Below are positions 45,381-53,111 of a stretch of 64,000 nt of DNA, one piece after another; within the stretch, counting starts at the first letter, position 1; every line of letters begins with the position of its first letter. The stretch comes from Gammaproteobacteria bacterium RIFCSPHIGHO2_12_FULL_35_23. GTDB lineage: Bacteria > Pseudomonadota > Gammaproteobacteria > UBA12402. Location: the NCBI GenBank assembly GCA_001801465.1, contig MGXT01000025.1, forward strand, positions 124,001 through 188,000, read 5' to 3'. A program made the position numbers and the translations under genes. A model generated the notes under the pieces. It made no database searches, was not told where the DNA came from, and saw nothing but the letters and a program-made list of their open reading frames with translations.

Positions 45381-46535
45381 ATGAAAAAAATGGTGGTAAT
45401 TAATAGGCTTAATTATTATAACTTCATTGATTTTAAATATCTTGAAAATAAAGGCCTTCAGGTTATTCCTTTGCTTATACAAACACCTAGCATCTATTAT
45501 AAAAATGGCATCGTTTTAGAAAATTTCAATTATACACTACTGTTAAATACCATAAAAAAAATAAGTCCGGACTATATTTGTAGTATGTATGATGGATTTA
45601 TGCTAGCTATAGCTAAAATTCGTGAAACTCTAAATCTTCCTGGATTATCATACAATTCAGTACAAAATTTAATTAATAAAAATCAAGTTTATAAAACTAT
45701 CGACTCCGCATTAAAAATTCCTAAAACTATATTACTCAGTAATGAAATGACTTATTCTGAATTAACTAACTTATTAATGACTGATACTATTTTTGTAAAG
45801 CCGCATAGTAAATCAGGCTCAGAAGCCATCTGTATAATTTCTTCTGAACATGAATTTTTAAAATTTAAACAAGAAAAACAATTTCAGGCGAGTTCTTATA
45901 TTGCACAAGAGTATATTCAAGGTACTTTCTATCACTGTGAATTAATTGTGCAAAATGATGAGATAAAATTTTTATCTGCACGACAATATTCAGCACCTAA
46001 TCATAAAATGATTACTGATTCTATTCCTCTATTTAGTATTGATATCGACAATGAAATTACAAATAAAATAATAAAGCAAGCGGCCATTATTGTTCAAAAA
46101 CGGATGGCTTTTAATAATGGTATAATGCATATTGAATTTTATCTTAATAAAAACATGAAACCTATATTTATTGAAGCAAATATTCGAAATCCAGGGATTT
46201 GGCTTAACAAAATGTATCATATGAAATTAGGTATTTCATTTGAAACTCTTATGCTACAAATTGAAGCTGGTATTAAACTAGACAATATTATACCTGATAA
46301 TGAATATTATATCTGTGGGTATTATCCTATCCTTCCGGGAACAGTAAAAAAAATTAACTATCCCTCGCTCACAATAAAGCATGAGTTAGATGTTACTGTT
46401 AAAATTGGCTATTCTTATGACAAACCGATCAAACTTTCAAAAGCAGCTGCTATTGTGGCATGGGACAATGCTTTTGATAAAGTTTTTTCGACCTACCAGC
46501 AATTAAATACTCATAGGCTATTAGAAGTAGAATAG
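45381..46535 (+). CDS. ATP-grasp carboxylate-amine ligase (D-Ala-D-Ala-ligase-like)
   Basis: A soluble 384-aa enzyme of the ATP-grasp superfamily, which joins a carboxylate to an amine through an acylphosphate. The lid and ATP-site pieces are TIFVKPHSKSGSEAICIISS and SYIAQEYIQGTFYHCELIVQ. The metal site is MHIEFYLNKNMKPIFIEANI followed by RNPGIW. An N-terminal domain (residues 1-105) is of unclear type. The substrate is unknown; neighbours do not reveal it. The start at 45381 is chosen because AAGGA lies ten bases upstream; the ATG at 45357 is possible. Confidence 0.75.
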   Translation: MKKMVVINRLNYYNFIDFKYLENKGLQVIPLLIQTPSIYYKNGIVLENFNYTLLLNTIKKISPDYICSMYDGFMLAIAKIRETLNLPGLSYNSVQNLINKNQVYKTIDSALKIPKTILLSNEMTYSELTNLLMTDTIFVKPHSKSGSEAICIISSEHEFLKFKQEKQFQASSYIAQEYIQGTFYHCELIVQNDEIKFLSARQYSAPNHKMITDSIPLFSIDIDNEITNKIIKQAAIIVQKRMAFNNGIMHIEFYLNKNMKPIFIEANIRNPGIWLNKMYHMKLGISFETLMLQIEAGIKLDNIIPDNEYYICGYYPILPGTVKKINYPSLTIKHELDVTVKIGYSYDKPIKLSKAAAIVAWDNAFDKVFSTYQQLNTHRLLEVE

Positions 46536-46575
46536 TTGTTCATCTTTCTATATAAGCTTTGGCCTTAACTTTTTA

Positions 46576-46609
46576 TTAACATCTGCTATATTATTAAATC
46601 AGATGTTAA
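46576..46609. terminator. Inverted repeat between convergent genes
   Basis: TTAACATCTG and CAGATGTTAA form a 10-bp perfect stem with a 14-base AT-rich loop. It lies between the stops of the ATP-grasp gene (46535) and the nucleosidase gene (46680). The location fits a bidirectional terminator, but the stem is AT-rich and the T run is weak. CAGATGTT recurs at 46689-46696, inside the end of the nucleosidase gene. Confidence 0.35.
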
Positions 46610-46679
46610 CAAAATTGGAATTAGTAAAAACATTACCCCCTTTACAGATTAAATAATTTTAAAAAAATCAAGAAATGAA

Positions 46680-47423
46680 TTATTTAATCAGATGTTGAAC
46701 AATATATTTTGAATAATGCTTTGCAATCTCTGCAATGAATGCAGGAAAGTCAATATGCGCCTCGTGATTAGCCTTGTCTGAAATTGTTCTTATAATAACA
46801 AATGGAATTGCATAGTCATGGCAAACTTGTGCTACAGCAGCCCCCTCCATTTCCACTGCCATGGTTTCTGGTTTATCAATTAATATTTCTGCAAACTGTT
46901 TAGAGCTAGTAATAAATTTGTCACCACTACCAATGGTACCAATATAGCATTTAGGTTTTGAGATTTTAAATTTGGTTAAAGATTCAAATGGAATCATGGT
47001 GGTTACTTTAGCTAAAATTTCTTCACAAACAGCTTTAGCCTCGGTAACTAACACAGGATCTGCATAAAAAAATGTTACGCCTGTTAAAGGTATTTCATAT
47101 TTTGGTAAAATGGGTGAAGGGTCCATATCATGTTGATATAATTTTTCAGATATTACTATATCACCAATATTAAGTTCTGGATTGACAGCCCCTGCCACCC
47201 CCACAAAAATTAACTGCTTAATTTTAAATTCGTTAATTAAAGTTGTAATGGTTGTCGCTGAAGCAACCTTACCCCATCTTGAAAAAACGAGCACCACCTC
47301 AACAGTATTTATTTTTCCAATAATATAGACTCTACCACCATAAGTAGTTTCAGAAATATCTGTCATAAGTTCTTGTATAACTTCTACTTCTTCTGGCATG
47401 GCGCCCATAATACCAATCTTCAT
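46680..47423 (-). CDS. MTA/SAH nucleosidase-like protein (second copy, divergent)
   Basis: A 247-aa purine-nucleoside-phosphorylase-fold protein related to 5'-methylthioadenosine/S-adenosylhomocysteine nucleosidases. MKIGIMGAMPEEVEVI, FVGVAGAVNPELNIGDIVIS, MAVEMEGAAVAQVCHDYAIP and IIRTISDKANHE place the family's acid and base residues. It differs from classic MtnN by VAGAVNPELN in place of GSAGGL and by YQHDMDPSP in place of YHDADVTAF. The split suggests a different substrate preference. It lies 38 bp downstream of mtnN on the same strand. Confidence 0.82.
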   Translation of the reverse strand: MKIGIMGAMPEEVEVIQELMTDISETTYGGRVYIIGKINTVEVVLVFSRWGKVASATTITTLINEFKIKQLIFVGVAGAVNPELNIGDIVISEKLYQHDMDPSPILPKYEIPLTGVTFFYADPVLVTEAKAVCEEILAKVTTMIPFESLTKFKISKPKCYIGTIGSGDKFITSSKQFAEILIDKPETMAVEMEGAAVAQVCHDYAIPFVIIRTISDKANHEAHIDFPAFIAEIAKHYSKYIVQHLIK

Positions 47424-47461
47424 ACTTTCTCCACTATTTTAATTACCCACATTGAAATGAT

Positions 47462-48151
47462 TTAGAGACAATTTAAAACTTTAATAACTAATTTTGCTGA
47501 ATTTTCTGCAGCTAATTTTAAAAACTCTTCGTGAGTTAATTTAGCATCTTGATCTCCTGCATCGGAAATGGCCCTAAAAATAATGAAAGGAATATTTAAC
47601 TGGTGACAAGCTTGAGCAATTCCTCCTGCCTCCATTTCCAAAGCATACGCTTCAGGGAATTGAGATTTAATTTTAGTAATATTTTCAATACTATTAATGA
47701 AAGAGTCTCCTGAAACAATTAACCCTGGCTTTATAGTTGGTCCTATTGCTACTTCCATTTCAGTAACAATTTTTAACAACACAGGATCAGGGATAAATTT
47801 ACTTGGCATACGCGGCACTTGGCCATATTCATAACCAAAAGCAGTCACATCAACATCATAATAACTTACTGCATTTGAAACTACGATGTCACCTATTCTT
47901 AATACTGTCTGTAATCCTGCAGCTGAACCGGTATTAATAATATGGGTAGGGGAAAATAATTGATTTAATAAGGTAATTCCTATCGCAGCACTAACTTTAC
48001 CAATTCCTAGCTTTTGTAAAACCACTTCTTTGCTATTTATTTGACCTGTATAGAACTCAAACCCTTTGATTTTTTGCTGCTGCTTATTACTTAACTGATT
48101 GACTAGGTAACTAATTTCCTCTTCTATTGCACAAACAATTGCTGTTTTCAT
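47462..48151 (-). CDS. mtnN: 5'-methylthioadenosine/S-adenosylhomocysteine nucleosidase
   Basis: MtnN (Pfs) cleaves methylthioadenosine and S-adenosylhomocysteine, clearing inhibitors of SAM-dependent enzymes. The 229-aa protein shows AIVCAIEEEISYLVNQL, INTGSAAGLQTVLRIGDIVV, DVTAFGYEYGQVP, ALEMEAGGIAQACHQLNIPF and RAISDAGDQ. The catalytic Glu and Asp are all in place. It is preceded by a hairpin-rich leader with an intrinsic terminator (48180-48280), which could control its expression. Confidence 0.9.
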   Translation of the reverse strand: MKTAIVCAIEEEISYLVNQLSNKQQQKIKGFEFYTGQINSKEVVLQKLGIGKVSAAIGITLLNQLFSPTHIINTGSAAGLQTVLRIGDIVVSNAVSYYDVDVTAFGYEYGQVPRMPSKFIPDPVLLKIVTEMEVAIGPTIKPGLIVSGDSFINSIENITKIKSQFPEAYALEMEAGGIAQACHQLNIPFIIFRAISDAGDQDAKLTHEEFLKLAAENSAKLVIKVLNCL

Positions 48152-48179
48152 TTTTTGCCTTGCTTAATTTTAATTATAA

Positions 48180-48280
48180 AAATAAAAAGCGCCACGGCAG
48201 TGGCGCTTAAACTTCTTGGGATTGGTAGCAAGAAGTTTGTCACTTTTTGCCCAGCGACTTGGGCCCCTTGGTTGGATACT
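48180..48280 (-). ncRNA. Structured leader or small RNA upstream of mtnN
   Basis: Read on the minus strand, three hairpins follow in order. The first is GCCCA/TGGGC with a 6-base loop. The second is a perfect 10-bp stem, AAACTTCTTG/CAAGAAGTTT, with a 10-base loop CTACCAATCC. The third is a GC-rich 9-bp stem AAGCGCCAC/GTGGCGCTT, followed by a T-rich run. A TATAGT or TATATT box near 48278-48289 could be the -10 of its promoter. The terminator ends about 30 bases ahead of the mtnN ATG. It may be an independent small RNA or a terminating leader (riboswitch or attenuator). I recognise no known family. Confidence 0.55.
48187..48208 (-). terminator. Intrinsic terminator between leader and mtnN
   Basis: A perfect 9-bp stem (AAGCGCCAC/GTGGCGCTT) with loop GGCA, followed on the minus strand by TTTTTATTTTT. 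It is one of the two best intrinsic terminators in the window. Its position upstream of mtnN, not downstream of a gene, is what makes it notable. Confidence 0.8.
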
Positions 48281-48583
48281 ATAAATATAGCGCGTTTTAT
48301 TTTATTAGCGATAAAAAACTAAATATTTTTTATTTCTTAATGAAAAAACTGCTACTTTATTAATTTTTAATCCTGATGAGTAATATTTTAGCTACTGCTT
48401 TTAGGGGGTGTAATAAAAGTAATATTTTAATCTCTACTAATATGAGCTAATTTAAACCAATACAGTTATAAACATGGCAAAAACCACCACCTTTAACCCG
48501 TATAGGATAAAAAGAACTGCTAAGGTTTCTTGAATAATAAACCGAAATTATTTAATGCTCCCGGCTTTTTTATTTAAAAATAA

Positions 48584-49264
48584 TTACTTATTAAAACAAA
48601 GCCTAACTTCAAGAATTTTTGCAAAGACACTTTCTGAGGGTTTGATCTTTTCAGTAAGCTTCAGATCAGGATTTAATGATTGTAAATAAATATCTATACC
48701 TTCCAATAAAACCTTCTTAGGAAAGTACTTATCCTCTTCTTTAGAATAGATTAAAGCATAGTCTCCATCAGAAGCTTCTACTGCAGGATCAATGATTAAG
48801 TAAGCGCCTTGAGAAAATATCTCACCCCAATTAGAGCTTTGAACAATTAAAGCAAACGCTTCTTTGCTTAATAGTTGATTACTAGGTATCCAATGACTAA
48901 ACTCTTGTAATTTATTGGATTTAAATGATTTAATTTCTTGCCAAGCAATGACTGGCACCTGTTTGACAATCATAGTCTTATTACGAGCAGGCTCAGTGAC
49001 ATAGCCTTTACTTAACGCCGTTTCCCCAATTAACTGGCTAATGGTAATATCAAAAAAGTTAGCTATAGGTAATAAAGAAGCTAAAGTTGGATTAGAGTTG
49101 GGGTCATTTTTTATTCTCGATAGGCTAGAGGTTGCTATACCAGTAGCAGTAGCTAAACGAGTATCATCAATCTTTCTTTCTGCCATTAGAGCTCGAATAA
49201 TTTCGCCAATATTATGGTTAAAAGAGGTTATTTGGTCATTATACTTTATTTTGTCTTCACTCAT
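48584..49264 (-). CDS. XRE-type repressor with LexA/S24-like C-terminal domain
   Basis: A phage-repressor-like regulator. The N-terminal helix-turn-helix (NIGEIIRALMAERKIDDTRL, ATGIATSSLSRIKNDPNSNP) precedes an S24/LexA-like domain. SNWGEIFSQGAYLIIDPAVE is followed by GDYALIYSKEEDKYFPKKVL. The usual Ser of the autocleavage site appears replaced or shifted: S-S-N-W-G here versus the usual S-M-x-P. Self-cleavage is therefore doubtful. The start at 49264 is uncertain; the frame extends to 49327. It may be left from a mobile element, although none is seen nearby. Confidence 0.72.
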   Translation of the reverse strand: MSEDKIKYNDQITSFNHNIGEIIRALMAERKIDDTRLATATGIATSSLSRIKNDPNSNPTLASLLPIANFFDITISQLIGETALSKGYVTEPARNKTMIVKQVPVIAWQEIKSFKSNKLQEFSHWIPSNQLLSKEAFALIVQSSNWGEIFSQGAYLIIDPAVEASDGDYALIYSKEEDKYFPKKVLLEGIDIYLQSLNPDLKLTEKIKPSESVFAKILEVRLCFNK

Positions 49265-49453
49265 ATAATCAAAAATCACTTTTTTAAATAAAAATTTATT
49301 GTTATTTTTTCCATATAATATTGACATCCTTTTTATTTAAGCTAATATAGTCATTAAATAGGCCGTAACTATCAAAGATTGCGCTTAAACCTGCTGATTA
49401 TAGCAAGTCTACTGTATTTACACTAGTTTTCCTCATTACTATGCCACCTATTT

Positions 49454-49505
49454 CTTGCGGGAACCCACCCTCTAAACTCCAGCAATGGCCAGCGCAAGGC
49501 TGGCC
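49454..49505 (+). other. Hairpin with a possible loop pseudoknot ahead of the OmpA-like gene
   Basis: GGCCAGC/GCTGGCC is a perfect 7-bp GC-rich stem at 49487-49505 with loop GCAAG. CTTGC at 49454-49458 is complementary to that loop, so a pseudoknot is possible. A short T-containing stretch (TTCATTTATCTT) follows. It could be the leader of the gene at 49588 or a terminator for a transcript starting near 49400. Confidence 0.35.
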
Positions 49506-49587
49506 TTCATTTATCTTGTTTAAGTACTGTTAAATGATTTTGCTTTTAGTAACTTGTCGCTATAATGAGAAAAAAGGGATGACTTGC

Positions 49588-50151
49588 ATGCGTAAATATT
49601 TAATAGTATTAGGAACCTTATTAATTTGTAATCTATCGTTTGGAGCCTTATATCCTACTAATTTCGCTCCCAAAATAATTCCTAAGCCTCAAACAAATTA
49701 TCGTTATACTTGTAATTGGCCTTACTACCCAGCTATACAATCTTTGCTACGACAATTAAAATTCTATCATGTCACGTCAATTGCTTATTCCTATCAATTA
49801 CGATTAGTTATTCCTGACTACATGCTATTTAATCCAGGATCTAATGAGTTGAATGAAAACTCAAAAAAGACTATGAGCTTAGTTCTTTCATTATTAAGTT
49901 ATTTGCCGGGTGCTAAAATTATTGTGATGGGTTATTCAGATAATGTTGCCGCCATTGAGATTAATAATAGACGCTCATTATTAAATTCTCAGAAAATAGC
50001 TGGTATATTATGGTCAAATGGTTATCCTGCCACATCGCAAACATTAGACTATTCAGGAGCAGGAGAAAGCAATCCAATTAATGATAACAGTTTAATTAAT
50101 GGTCTTGCTAATAATCGTCGTGTAGAGATAATGATTGATTTGCCTCATTAA
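49588..50151 (+). CDS. Exported OmpA-domain protein
   Basis: A 187-aa exported protein. The start at 49588 (MRKYLIVLGTLLICNLSFGA) gives a clean signal peptide and follows AAGGGA at suitable spacing. The C-terminal OmpA domain shows LFNPGSNELNENSKKTMSLV, IIVMGYSDNVAAIEINNRRS and GAGESNPINDN, then NNRRVEIMI, which is the peptidoglycan-binding fold. A role in anchoring the envelope is likely. In Legionella-type secretion systems DotK/IcmN is also a small OmpA-domain protein. This one has no clear lipobox and no dot/icm neighbours, so that identity is not claimed. Confidence 0.78.
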   Translation: MRKYLIVLGTLLICNLSFGALYPTNFAPKIIPKPQTNYRYTCNWPYYPAIQSLLRQLKFYHVTSIAYSYQLRLVIPDYMLFNPGSNELNENSKKTMSLVLSLLSYLPGAKIIVMGYSDNVAAIEINNRRSLLNSQKIAGILWSNGYPATSQTLDYSGAGESNPINDNSLINGLANNRRVEIMIDLPH

Positions 50152-50169
50152 AAAAATGAGCTAGAATAA

Positions 50170-51243
50170 TTAATTTAAACTCCATCCACCTTTATTAATA
50201 GCATTCGTCGCTGGCACAGTAACAGGTAAGATAGCGGCGGCTTCTTTAGCTAAAGCATAGCGATACGCAGGTGTTCCAGAATAACTAATTCGACTTTGAT
50301 CTTCAGCTTGCGCAAAAATCAATTTATTCACATAAAAATTAGCAAATGCATTATCATAAGTTTTTACATACGCTTTATCGACTGTTAACCACCTGCCTGA
50401 TAATACTGCATTATCATATAAAGCAACATTCAATTGACCTACATATCCACTCAAATCAAAATTATCATTGTTATAGCCTTTAAACTGTAATCCAGCAAAA
50501 TTAATACCTTGCATCATCACCTGTTGCCGACCATTAGTTCTAATTAAAATATTCCCACCATTGATTTTGCCATTAAGTGAAACTGAACTGCCATTTTGTT
50601 GGTTAATACTCTCTAAAGTAAAGTTTCCATTTAAAGTAAGAGATCCCGGACCTATCGCATTAACCGTCACATAGCCCCCGACTATTTCATTTAAAGAAGC
50701 CTGCCCTGGTCCTTCAAAATTTACTTCACTTAAATAAAGCGGTCCATTCGCTGCAGTAAAGTTCACAGTATTTCTGATAGTTAATTGTGGTATAATTCCA
50801 CCTCCACCGAGCCTTACATTTTGAGAATTTTGTACTGTCAAATTAAAATTAGCGCCTGGTTTTGAATAAATAAGCGGCCAATTAGCATGATTCAAAGAAA
50901 TATTAATAGGGTTCTTTATATAAATACTCAAAATTATGTGTGAAATGTCTTTAGTGCTGGCTGAATGAGCGGGTTGAATTGTTAAAGTATCTCCGTATTG
51001 TTTTATAATAACTGCGGTTGATTTTCCTTGGGAATCCAAGGATATGTTAATCCTTGGTTCATTGCCATTGATGACAAATATTTGAGTTTGGAAAGGCCCA
51101 TCAATGTAAAGCTGACGAACATTCGCAGGGATCGTAGATTGTCCAGTAGTTAAGACACTGTAGTGGACGCAACCCGTAAGCATCAATACCAAGATTGTTA
51201 GCAAAAACCCTTTTATTAAAATATTATCCTTAAAAATTTTCAT
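50170..51243 (-). CDS. Lipoprotein with DUF2807-like beta-solenoid
   Basis: A 357-aa outer-membrane or periplasmic lipoprotein. The lipobox LTGC lies near residue 24 after a hydrophobic stretch, so the mature protein starts at Cys. The rest is a repetitive beta-rich chain with Asn/Gly turns (VNFTAANGPLYLSEVNFEGP, LTLNGNFTLES, VSLNGKINGGNILIRT), which resembles the auto-transporter-adhesin head (DUF2807) fold. The start is the ATG at 51241-51243, six bases after GGAAA. Function is unknown; an adhesin or surface scaffold is plausible. Confidence 0.72.
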   Translation of the reverse strand: MKIFKDNILIKGFLLTILVLMLTGCVHYSVLTTGQSTIPANVRQLYIDGPFQTQIFVINGNEPRINISLDSQGKSTAVIIKQYGDTLTIQPAHSASTKDISHIILSIYIKNPINISLNHANWPLIYSKPGANFNLTVQNSQNVRLGGGGIIPQLTIRNTVNFTAANGPLYLSEVNFEGPGQASLNEIVGGYVTVNAIGPGSLTLNGNFTLESINQQNGSSVSLNGKINGGNILIRTNGRQQVMMQGINFAGLQFKGYNNDNFDLSGYVGQLNVALYDNAVLSGRWLTVDKAYVKTYDNAFANFYVNKLIFAQAEDQSRISYSGTPAYRYALAKEAAAILPVTVPATNAINKGGWSLN

Positions 51244-51367
51244 GCTCACTTTCCAATTCTCTTTAAGAAGAATTTAATTTATCTATTTAAGTGTATTGTG
51301 TTTCAGAGCAAGGTGCAAATTTTTCAAAATCGTGAAGAGTTAATGTTTTTTTATCAAATTGAATTGA

Positions 51368-51976
51368 TTATGCTTTTTGATAATGAAGCAGAAACCATTG
51401 GAAAGCAATAAGAATTGCTGCATTATTGAGCAGCCCGCTTGCTAACCAGTCCTTAGCCTCTTCGATACTTACCAGATGAGCTTTTATATCCTCCTCTTCA
51501 TCAGCCAATCCGGAAATAGTCTCTATACCACTTGTATTAACTTCTGCAAAAAAAATTGTCAAATATTCATCGGAAGCGCCTGGGCTTGACCAATAACCAC
51601 AAATTTTTTTCAGTTTACTGACTGCTAAGCCAGTTTCTTCATAGACCTCTCGTTTAGCAACTTCTTCTTCAGTTTCACCAGATTCAACAATACCCGCAAC
51701 AATCTCTATCAGCCAAGGGCTTAATTGGTCATTTAATGCGCCAACCCTAAATTGCTCAATAAAAACCAACTTTTCTATTTTTGGATCAAATAATAAAGCG
51801 CCCACAGTGTTTTTTCGTTGAAATAGCTCTCTACTAACTGGTTTACTCCATGCGCCACAAAACTTCTTAAACTTTAGTTTTAACTGATTAATTTGAAAAT
51901 AACCTTTATAAGCAGTTTTTTGTTCTATAATTTGGACATCGCCATCTTGAGTAAACGAACGAATTTTTTTTAGCAT
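51368..51976 (-). CDS. nudF: ADP-ribose pyrophosphatase-type Nudix hydrolase
   Basis: A 202-aa Nudix enzyme that hydrolyses ADP-ribose and similar nucleoside diphosphate sugars. The Nudix box GIVESGETEEEVAKREVYEE followed by TGL fits G-x5-E-x7-R-E-x-x-E-E-x-G exactly. SPGASDEYLTIFFAEV after the box is typical of the NudF subgroup. Substrate choice is inferred. It is likely monocistronic. Confidence 0.87.
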   Translation of the reverse strand: MLKKIRSFTQDGDVQIIEQKTAYKGYFQINQLKLKFKKFCGAWSKPVSRELFQRKNTVGALLFDPKIEKLVFIEQFRVGALNDQLSPWLIEIVAGIVESGETEEEVAKREVYEETGLAVSKLKKICGYWSSPGASDEYLTIFFAEVNTSGIETISGLADEEEDIKAHLVSIEEAKDWLASGLLNNAAILIAFQWFLLHYQKA

Positions 51977-52078
51977 AATTAACTCTTCATGTGTTTATTT
52001 GTAATTAAATGAACAAAGTGTTATATAATTATCTCATAAAAAGGGATTTTACTGAAAAAATACAGAAGGAATAGATTG

Positions 52079-52645
52079 ATGCCAATTCGATTATTAGCTA
52101 GTTTGCTTTTTATTGTTTCGTGGCTAACAGCTTTAGGTGCTAGTTACTTTGCTTGTCCTAATTCCACTCAATATGTTTATTTAGGCAGCACCCTCGATCA
52201 AGTTATTCAGACTTGTGGTACTCCTTCGAGTACTACTAATAGTTTAGTTCCCAATACACAAAGCGTACAACAAACGCAATGGGTTTATAATTACAAACAA
52301 TGGTCTGGCTCTCCTGCTAACAATGGCCGAAATACACCTTACTATCAACCTAATATTTTTGTAGTAAATTTCAATCCTAATTTAACCATTGCTTCAATTT
52401 CTGTGAGTGGCCAAGAGGTGCAAGCAACCAATTTTTGCAATCCTAATATGCCCATTACCGTTGGTAAATCAACTAACCTGCAAGTAAGACAATTGTGCGG
52501 CCAACCCTCAATTATTCAAACCATTTCTAAAAAAACTGGCCAAGGCAATATTAACAAAACCGTATTAACATATCCTAACCAACCTAATATGCCAGTCATA
52601 ACGTTAACCTTTGAAAATAATCAATTGATTAACATCAGCCCTTAG
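52079..52645 (+). CDS. Exported DUF2845-like protein
   Basis: A 188-aa exported protein with a signal peptide of about 23 residues (cut near GAS). Two similar half-repeats are visible: LGSTLDQVIQTCGTPSST and VGKSTNLQVRQLCGQPSI. Both have the G-x-S/T-x-x-x-V-x-x-x-C-G-x-P pattern of DUF2845/SmpA-like domains. Two further cysteines (ACPN, NFCNP) may form disulfides. AGGA eight bases ahead of the ATG sets the start at 52079. The family is linked to the outer membrane, but its job is unknown. Confidence 0.7.
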   Translation: MPIRLLASLLFIVSWLTALGASYFACPNSTQYVYLGSTLDQVIQTCGTPSSTTNSLVPNTQSVQQTQWVYNYKQWSGSPANNGRNTPYYQPNIFVVNFNPNLTIASISVSGQEVQATNFCNPNMPITVGKSTNLQVRQLCGQPSIIQTISKKTGQGNINKTVLTYPNQPNMPVITLTFENNQLINISP

Positions 52646-52704
52646 ACCTTGGCAAATAATCCTAAACAATGGTAGAGTAATGAAACCGGATGGATGGAAA
52701 AATT

Positions 52705-53094
52705 ATGCAACAACGAATCTTTGTAATAATCCTATTATTAAGTCTAATTCCAACTTTCTGTTTGGCTTCCTGGCAAATTGCAGGGGACCCAGTTAGAACT
52801 CCGGGTGCTCAGCCCTTGCAAATGGCTAATGGGGTAGCGCAAACCTATCAAGTCAATAAACGCTATACTCTAACTGCTAAAAAAGGCTTACTTATTTATA
52901 CCGTCAGAAATTATGCTCACTCTCACAATTGGAAATTAATATGGATGGTACCTACTAACATCATGAATAATGTTAATGCTACCTTTACTGGACCAGACTT
53001 TCAGCATGTGCTGAATTTATTATTATCTTATTATCCGGCAATTACTGCGAGCTATAACCTACAAACACAAACAGTAACCATTACCAGGTCTTAA
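52705..53094 (+). CDS. Exported TcpQ/PilL-like domain protein
   Basis: A 129-aa exported protein. The N-terminal signal (QQRIFVIILLLSLIPTFCLA) precedes a short linker and a TcpQ-like fold. That fold shows KGLLIYTVRNYAHSHNWKLI, NVNATFTGPDFQHVLNLLLS and YNLQTQTVTIT. The domain is found in type IV pilus and conjugation-system secretin partners. It stands alone here, with no pilus genes nearby, so its partner is unknown. Confidence 0.66.
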   Translation: MQQRIFVIILLLSLIPTFCLASWQIAGDPVRTPGAQPLQMANGVAQTYQVNKRYTLTAKKGLLIYTVRNYAHSHNWKLIWMVPTNIMNNVNATFTGPDFQHVLNLLLSYYPAITASYNLQTQTVTITRS

Positions 53095-53111
53095 AAATTT
53101 TACCACTGCTG

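Noticed and set aside
46029..46220. 63-residue minus-strand frame inside the ATP-grasp gene
   Set aside because: It is antisense to conserved ATP-grasp metal-site motifs and has no start signal.
48180..48290. Plus-strand CsrA-binding small RNA (a GGA sits in the hairpin loop on that strand)
   Set aside because: Only the minus strand has a T run after the GC-rich stem, and only two GGA motifs occur on the plus strand. The minus-strand leader reading is better supported.
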